Assembly: GCF_014190915.1 (NCBI RefSeq)
Contig: NZ_JACHVU010000003.1
Coordinates: 589,457-653,456, forward strand
DNA from: Mycolicibacterium iranicum
GTDB taxonomy: Bacteria > Actinomycetota > Actinomycetes > Mycobacteriales > Mycobacteriaceae
DNA length: 64,000 nt
Direction of reading: 5' to 3'
Part shown: positions 60,351 through 64,000 of the stretch, in pieces
Layout: each line of letters starts with the position of its first letter
Position numbering within the stretch: position 1 is the first letter of the stretch
The notes under the pieces: model-generated
The model's input: only the letters and a program-made list of their open reading frames with translations
The model's database searches: none
What the model was told of the DNA's origin: nothing
Translations under genes and position numbers: made by a program

Positions 60351-61522
60351 GCACGACCGCGAAATCCGGTTCCCCGTGGGCCCGCGTGACGAACTGGTGG
60401 GACACCCTGAACCGGCCCCAGAAGTGGGTGTTCGGCATCCTCCTGTTCGTCGCCGTGGGCTTGTCGCCGTTGTTCACACCCGGGTTCATCGACACCCCCG
60501 GAATCAGTTTCGGCGGCACGATGGCCCAGTTCGCGATGATCGCGATCATCGCGATCGGCCTCAATGTGGTTGTGGGACAGGCAGGTCTGCTCGACCTCGG
60601 CTACGTCGGGTTCTACGCCGTGGGCGCATACACGGTCGCCTTGCTCACCAGCCCGGAGAGCCCCTGGAACCAGATGAGCCCCAGCGGATTCTTCAGCACC
60701 CCGTGGGCCTGGCTGTCGTGTGTGCCGCTCGCGATGGCGGTCACCGCACTGACCGGACTGATCCTCGGCTTCCCGACACTTCGCTTGCGCGGGGACTACC
60801 TCGCGATCGTGACGCTGGGCTTCGGCGAGATCATCCGCCTGCTCGCCGACAACCTGGCCGACATCACCAACGGACCGCGCGGCCTCAACGAAGTGGCCTT
60901 CCCGCACTTCCTGGAGAACGAGCAGCACCCCGAAGGGGTGTTCTCCGTGTCGAATTCCAGCGGCGACGCCAACTACGGCACCTGGTGGTTCTGGGTCGGC
61001 CTGGTCATGATCGTCCTAATCCTGCTCCTGGTCGGAAACCTCGAACGCAGCCGCGTCGGCCGCGCATGGATCGCCGTCCGCGAGGATGAGGACGCCGCCG
61101 AGGTGATGGGCGTCAACACGTTCAAGTTCAAGCTGTGGGCGTTCACGATCGGCGCCGCGATCGGAGGTCTGTCCGGTGCGCTCTACGCCGGCCAGGTCCA
61201 GTACGTCGCGCCGCCGACGTTCAACATCATCAACTCGATGCTGTTCCTGTGCGCCGTCGTCCTCGGCGGGCAGGGCAACAAACTGGGCGTGATCCTAGGC
61301 GCGTTCATCATCGTGTACCTACCCAACCGCCTTCTCGGCGTGCACTTCCTCGGGATCGACATGGGCAACCTGAAGTACCTGTTCTTCGGGCTGGCGCTCG
61401 TGGTGCTGATGATCTTCCGCCCCCAGGGCCTCTTCCCGGTCCGCCAGCAGCTGCTCGCGTACGGCAAGGCGGCCCGCAGCCTGCTACGGGCCCGGCCGAC
61501 CGATACGGAGCCGGTGAAATGA
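60347..61522 (+). CDS. livM: Branched-chain amino-acid-type ABC transporter, permease LivM
   Basis: 391-residue permease: NVVVGQAGLLDLGYVGFYAVGAY, TLRLRGDYLAIVTLGFGEIIRLLADNLADITNGPRGL and GRAWIAVREDEDAAEVMGVNTFKFKLWAF are classic LivM segments. ATG in an ATGA overlap with livH, and ATGA overlap with livG. Confidence 0.94.
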   Translation: MSTTAKSGSPWARVTNWWDTLNRPQKWVFGILLFVAVGLSPLFTPGFIDTPGISFGGTMAQFAMIAIIAIGLNVVVGQAGLLDLGYVGFYAVGAYTVALLTSPESPWNQMSPSGFFSTPWAWLSCVPLAMAVTALTGLILGFPTLRLRGDYLAIVTLGFGEIIRLLADNLADITNGPRGLNEVAFPHFLENEQHPEGVFSVSNSSGDANYGTWWFWVGLVMIVLILLLVGNLERSRVGRAWIAVREDEDAAEVMGVNTFKFKLWAFTIGAAIGGLSGALYAGQVQYVAPPTFNIINSMLFLCAVVLGGQGNKLGVILGAFIIVYLPNRLLGVHFLGIDMGNLKYLFFGLALVVLMIFRPQGLFPVRQQLLAYGKAARSLLRARPTDTEPVK

Positions 61523-62400
61523 CGACCCCCGAGCCGGGCACCGCGGCCGATGCCGCCGTCGAGGACTTCGCGAGCAACGTGGCTTCGCTGGCCAGCGTGC
61601 ACCGTGAGATCCAGGCCGACGAGGGCGAAATCCTGCTGCAGACCACCGATCTGACGGTGAAGTTCGGCGGGCTCACCGCCCTGGACGCGGTGACGTTCAA
61701 CATCCGGCGCGGCGAGATCCTCGGGTTGATCGGACCCAACGGCGCGGGCAAGACGACCTGCTTCAACGCGATCACCGGCGTCTACCGACCGACGTCGGGC
61801 TCGGTGACCTTCGACGGCGGGACGATCGGCCGCATCAAGCGCCACCAGATCACCCGGCTGGGTATCGCGCGGACGTTCCAGAACATCCGTCTCTTCGGTG
61901 AGATGACGGCGCTGGAGAACGTCCTCGTCGGTACTGACGCCCGCCACCGGACGTCGGTACCCGGCGCGCTGATCCGCTCACCGAGGCACCGCCGGGAAGA
62001 GCGTTCGGCCATCGAACGTGCCGCAGCACTATTGCATTTCGTCGGGATCGCCCACCGCGGCGAGGAGAAGGCCAAGAATCTGTCCTACGGCGATCAGCGG
62101 CGCCTCGAGATCGCCCGAGCGCTGGCCACCGAACCCAAACTCCTGTGCCTCGACGAGCCCGCCGCAGGCTTCAACCCGAGCGAGAAGTCCGCGTTGATCG
62201 ACCTGATCCGCAAGATCCGCGACGACGGATACACCGTGCTGCTCATCGAGCACGACATGCGTCTGGTGATGGGTGTGACCGACCGGATCGTGGTGCTGGA
62301 GTTCGGCCGCAAGATCGCCGACGGCCTGCCCGCCGAAATACGCGAGGACCCGAAGGTCATCGCCGCTTACCTGGGGGTGCCCGACGATGACGTCAGCTGA
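61519..62400 (+). CDS. livG: Branched-chain amino-acid-type ABC transporter, ATPase LivG
   Basis: 293 residues. About 38 residues precede the ABC domain, longer than E. coli LivG. Walker A GPNGAGKTT, Q-loop GIARTFQNIRLF, signature LSYGDQRRLEIARAL, Walker B LLCLDEPAAG and switch LLIEHDMRLVM. It overlaps livF by 14 nt. Confidence 0.94.
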   Translation: MTTPEPGTAADAAVEDFASNVASLASVHREIQADEGEILLQTTDLTVKFGGLTALDAVTFNIRRGEILGLIGPNGAGKTTCFNAITGVYRPTSGSVTFDGGTIGRIKRHQITRLGIARTFQNIRLFGEMTALENVLVGTDARHRTSVPGALIRSPRHRREERSAIERAAALLHFVGIAHRGEEKAKNLSYGDQRRLEIARALATEPKLLCLDEPAAGFNPSEKSALIDLIRKIRDDGYTVLLIEHDMRLVMGVTDRIVVLEFGRKIADGLPAEIREDPKVIAAYLGVPDDDVS

Positions 62401-63148
62401 CAACACCGCACAGCAGGCCGATCCGCGGCCGGTGCTGCTGGAGGTGCGGGACATCGTCGTGCACTACGGCCGCATCAAGGCGCTGCACTCGGTGTCGCTG
62501 ACGGTGCACGAAGGGGAGCTCGTCACCCTGCTGGGCTCCAACGGCGCCGGTAAGACCACCATGATGCGGGCGATCTCCGGTCTGTTGCCGCTGTCGTCGG
62601 GTTCGGTGTGGTTCGACGGCAAGGACATCAGCCGGGTCAAGGCGCACCGACGGGTGACCGACGGCCTGATCCAGGCGCCCGAGGGCCGTGGCGTCTTCCC
62701 GGGGATGACGATCCTGGAGAACCTCGAAATGGGTTGCTACGGACGGAAATTCCCCTCCAAGGCGGAGCACGCCGAGCGCCTCGACTGGATCCTGGAGACG
62801 TTCCCGCGTCTCGCCGAGCGCCGCAGCCAGGTGGGTGGCACGCTCTCCGGTGGTGAGCAGCAGATGCTCGCGATCGGCCGCGCGCTGATGGCCAGGCCGA
62901 AGGTGCTTCTGCTCGACGAACCCTCGATGGGCCTCGCGCCGATGGTCATCTCGCAGATCTTCAAGATCATCGCCGAGATCAACGCCAGCGGCACCACCGT
63001 GCTGCTCGTCGAACAGAATGCGCAGCAGGCGCTGAGCCGCTCCGACCGCGCCTACATCCTGGAGACCGGCGAGGTGACCAGAACGGGCAATGCGCGAGAG
63101 TTGTTGCACGACGACAGCATTCGCGCCGCCTACCTCGGCGTCGCCTGA
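62387..63148 (+). CDS. livF: Branched-chain amino-acid-type ABC transporter, ATPase LivF
   Basis: 253 residues: Walker A GSNGAGKTT, LIQAPEGRGVFPGMTILENLEMG (LivF trait), signature LSGGEQQMLAIGRAL, Walker B VLLLDEPSMGLAP and LLVEQNAQQAL. Last gene of the liv operon. A C/A-rich, CACCCC-type stretch (63149-63205) and then a nested inverted-repeat element follow. Confidence 0.94.
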   Translation: MTSADNTAQQADPRPVLLEVRDIVVHYGRIKALHSVSLTVHEGELVTLLGSNGAGKTTMMRAISGLLPLSSGSVWFDGKDISRVKAHRRVTDGLIQAPEGRGVFPGMTILENLEMGCYGRKFPSKAEHAERLDWILETFPRLAERRSQVGGTLSGGEQQMLAIGRALMARPKVLLLDEPSMGLAPMVISQIFKIIAEINASGTTVLLVEQNAQQALSRSDRAYILETGEVTRTGNARELLHDDSIRAAYLGVA

Positions 63149-63209
63149 CCCCACCCTCACCTTTACACCCCACCCCTCACCTCTACCCCTCACCCCCACA
63201 CCTCAGACC

Positions 63210-63390
63210 GCGAGCGTGCGTGTCTGCGGCGGACACGCCGCCTCCGCGCCGTAGTTTGCGCACGCTCGTCGCCGGTCGGTCGCTGACTGCCGGCGATATG
63301 CCACACCGCGAGCACGTCGACGCCAGGGCCGCGAGCGTGCGCAAACTCGGTGAATGGTGCGGTGTGTCGGCTGCAGACACGCACGCTCGC
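63210..63390. repeat. Nested inverted repeats between convergent livF and thiolase gene
   Basis: Outer arms GCGAGCGTGCGTGTCTGC (63210-63227) and its exact complement (63373-63390); inner arms AGTTTGCGCACGCTCG (63253-63268) and exact complement (63332-63347). The element is about 180 bp and could fold into one long stem with side loops. All four arms carry the GCGAGCGTGCG core. It fills the gap between two genes that face each other. No gene is credible here. Confidence 0.75.
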
Positions 63391-63412
63391 GGAGGAGAGA
63401 AGGGGGAAAGGG

Positions 63413-64000
63413 TCAGCGGGCGATAATGACTGAGGAGCCGTGGCCGAAGAGGCCTTGGTTGGCGGTGATGCCGACGGTGGCGGTCTCGACTTGGCGGCCG
63501 GTGGCTTGGTTTTTGAGTTGCCAGGTCAGTTCGCAGACTTGGGCGAGGGCTTGGGCGGGGATGGCTTCGCCGAAGGAGGCCAGTCCGCCTGAGGCGTTGA
63601 CCGGGATGCGGCCGCCCAGGGTGGTGGCGCCGCTGCGAAGGAGTTGTTCTGCTTCGCCGCGGGGGCATAGGCCGAGGTGTTCGTACCAGTCGAGTTCCAG
63701 GGCGGTGGACAGGTCGTAGACCTCGGCCAGGGAGAGGTCTTCGGGGCCGATGCCGGCTTCGGTGTAGGCGGCGTCGAGGATTTGGTCTTTGAAGACCCGT
63801 TCGGGGCCGGGGACAACGGCGGTGGAGTCGGTGGCGATGTCGGGCAGTTCGGGTAGGTGTTGGGGGTATTGGGGGGATTGCAGGCTGATCGCGCGTACCG
63901 AGGGCACGCCGTTGAGGGAGCCGAGGTGTTTTTCGGCGAACGTTTTGGAGGCGACGATGAGTGCGGCGGCGCCGTCGGAGGTGGCGCAGATGTCGAGCAG
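63413..64000 (-). CDS. Thiolase-like lipid-transfer protein, 5' end cut by window edge
   Basis: 196 codons of the C-terminal half of a thiolase-fold SCP2/lipid-transfer type protein (Rv1627c position). Visible: LLDICATSDGAAALIVAS at the window edge, VPGPERVFKDQILDAAY, DLSLAEVYDLSTALELDWYEHLG, RIPVNASGGLASFGEAIPAQA and the C-terminal TANQGLFGHGSSVIIAR. The frame stays open to the window end, so the N-terminus is missing. Probably sterol or fatty acyl-CoA metabolism; exact reaction unknown. Confidence 0.88.
   Translation of the reverse strand: MLDICATSDGAAALIVASKTFAEKHLGSLNGVPSVRAISLQSPQYPQHLPELPDIATDSTAVVPGPERVFKDQILDAAYTEAGIGPEDLSLAEVYDLSTALELDWYEHLGLCPRGEAEQLLRSGATTLGGRIPVNASGGLASFGEAIPAQALAQVCELTWQLKNQATGRQVETATVGITANQGLFGHGSSVIIAR

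Noticed and set aside
63149..63420. CRISPR array in the livF-thiolase gap
   Set aside because: Repeats are inverted and nested, not direct with regular spacers, and no cas genes are near.

Overview
The window is GC-rich, almost fully coding DNA from a mycobacterium. Gene order matches the Mycobacterium tuberculosis chromosome between Rv1565c and Rv1627c (bio, nad, his, trp, lgt, pyk, cyd, adenylate cyclase, pdtaR, lipid-transfer thiolase). Genes absent from that stretch of M. tuberculosis as I recall it (gltBD, an amino-acid ABC system, a MacRS-type two-component pair, a Dps, a liv operon) point to a fast grower of the M. smegmatis / Mycolicibacterium type. This rests on remembered synteny and protein families; no search was run.

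Layout. 1-7.7 kb: biotin block with a truncated acyltransferase, bioA, the bioF-bioD-LigT-like operon, the repressor bioQ, divergent bioB and the small BioB helper bsaP. The same 20-bp promoter/operator stretch stands in front of bioF and between bioQ and bioB. 7.7-14.3 kb: a DUF2567 membrane protein, a lipase, then the NAD block (nrtR divergent from nadA-nadB-nadC) with a 23-bp palindrome between them. 14.3-15.4 kb: LysE-type exporter and an F420-type nitroreductase-like protein. 15.5-21.9 kb: his operon (hisD-C-B-H-A/priA-impA-F-I), nearly every gene overlapping the next by 1-4 nt. 21.9-23.2 kb: bcpB and an orphan ABC ATPase. 23.2-31.1 kb: trpE, a Trp-associated membrane protein, trpC-trpB-trpA and lgt; the his-operon isomerase PriA should supply the missing TrpF step. 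Here lgt carries a very long acidic repeat tail. 31.2-40.1 kb: small membrane proteins, gltB-gltD, pyk; then tesB.

41-47.8 kb (minus strand): cydA-cydB-cydD-cydC for cytochrome bd, with a coupled DUF4190 protein after them and an HdeD-like protein before them. 47.9-54.3 kb: polar amino-acid ABC transporter, MacRS-type kinase/regulator pair, DUF2339 membrane protein. 54.3-57.8 kb: Dps behind a FurA-like box, class III adenylate cyclase, a nitrilase-family amidohydrolase, a leucine-anticodon tRNA with a short variable loop, and the ANTAR regulator PdtaR. 58-63.1 kb: a complete branched-chain amino-acid-type ABC operon (livJ-H-M-G-F). A nested inverted-repeat element separates it from a thiolase-like lipid-transfer gene that runs off the right edge.

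Most of the window is core metabolism. The points most worth a second look are the Lgt tail with exact 204-bp repeats, the FurA-like site at dps, the short-armed leucine-type tRNA, the compacted CydC nucleotide-binding domain, the orphan genes wired into the biotin operons, and the nested palindrome at 63.2-63.4 kb. No CRISPR array, prophage or insertion sequence was seen.
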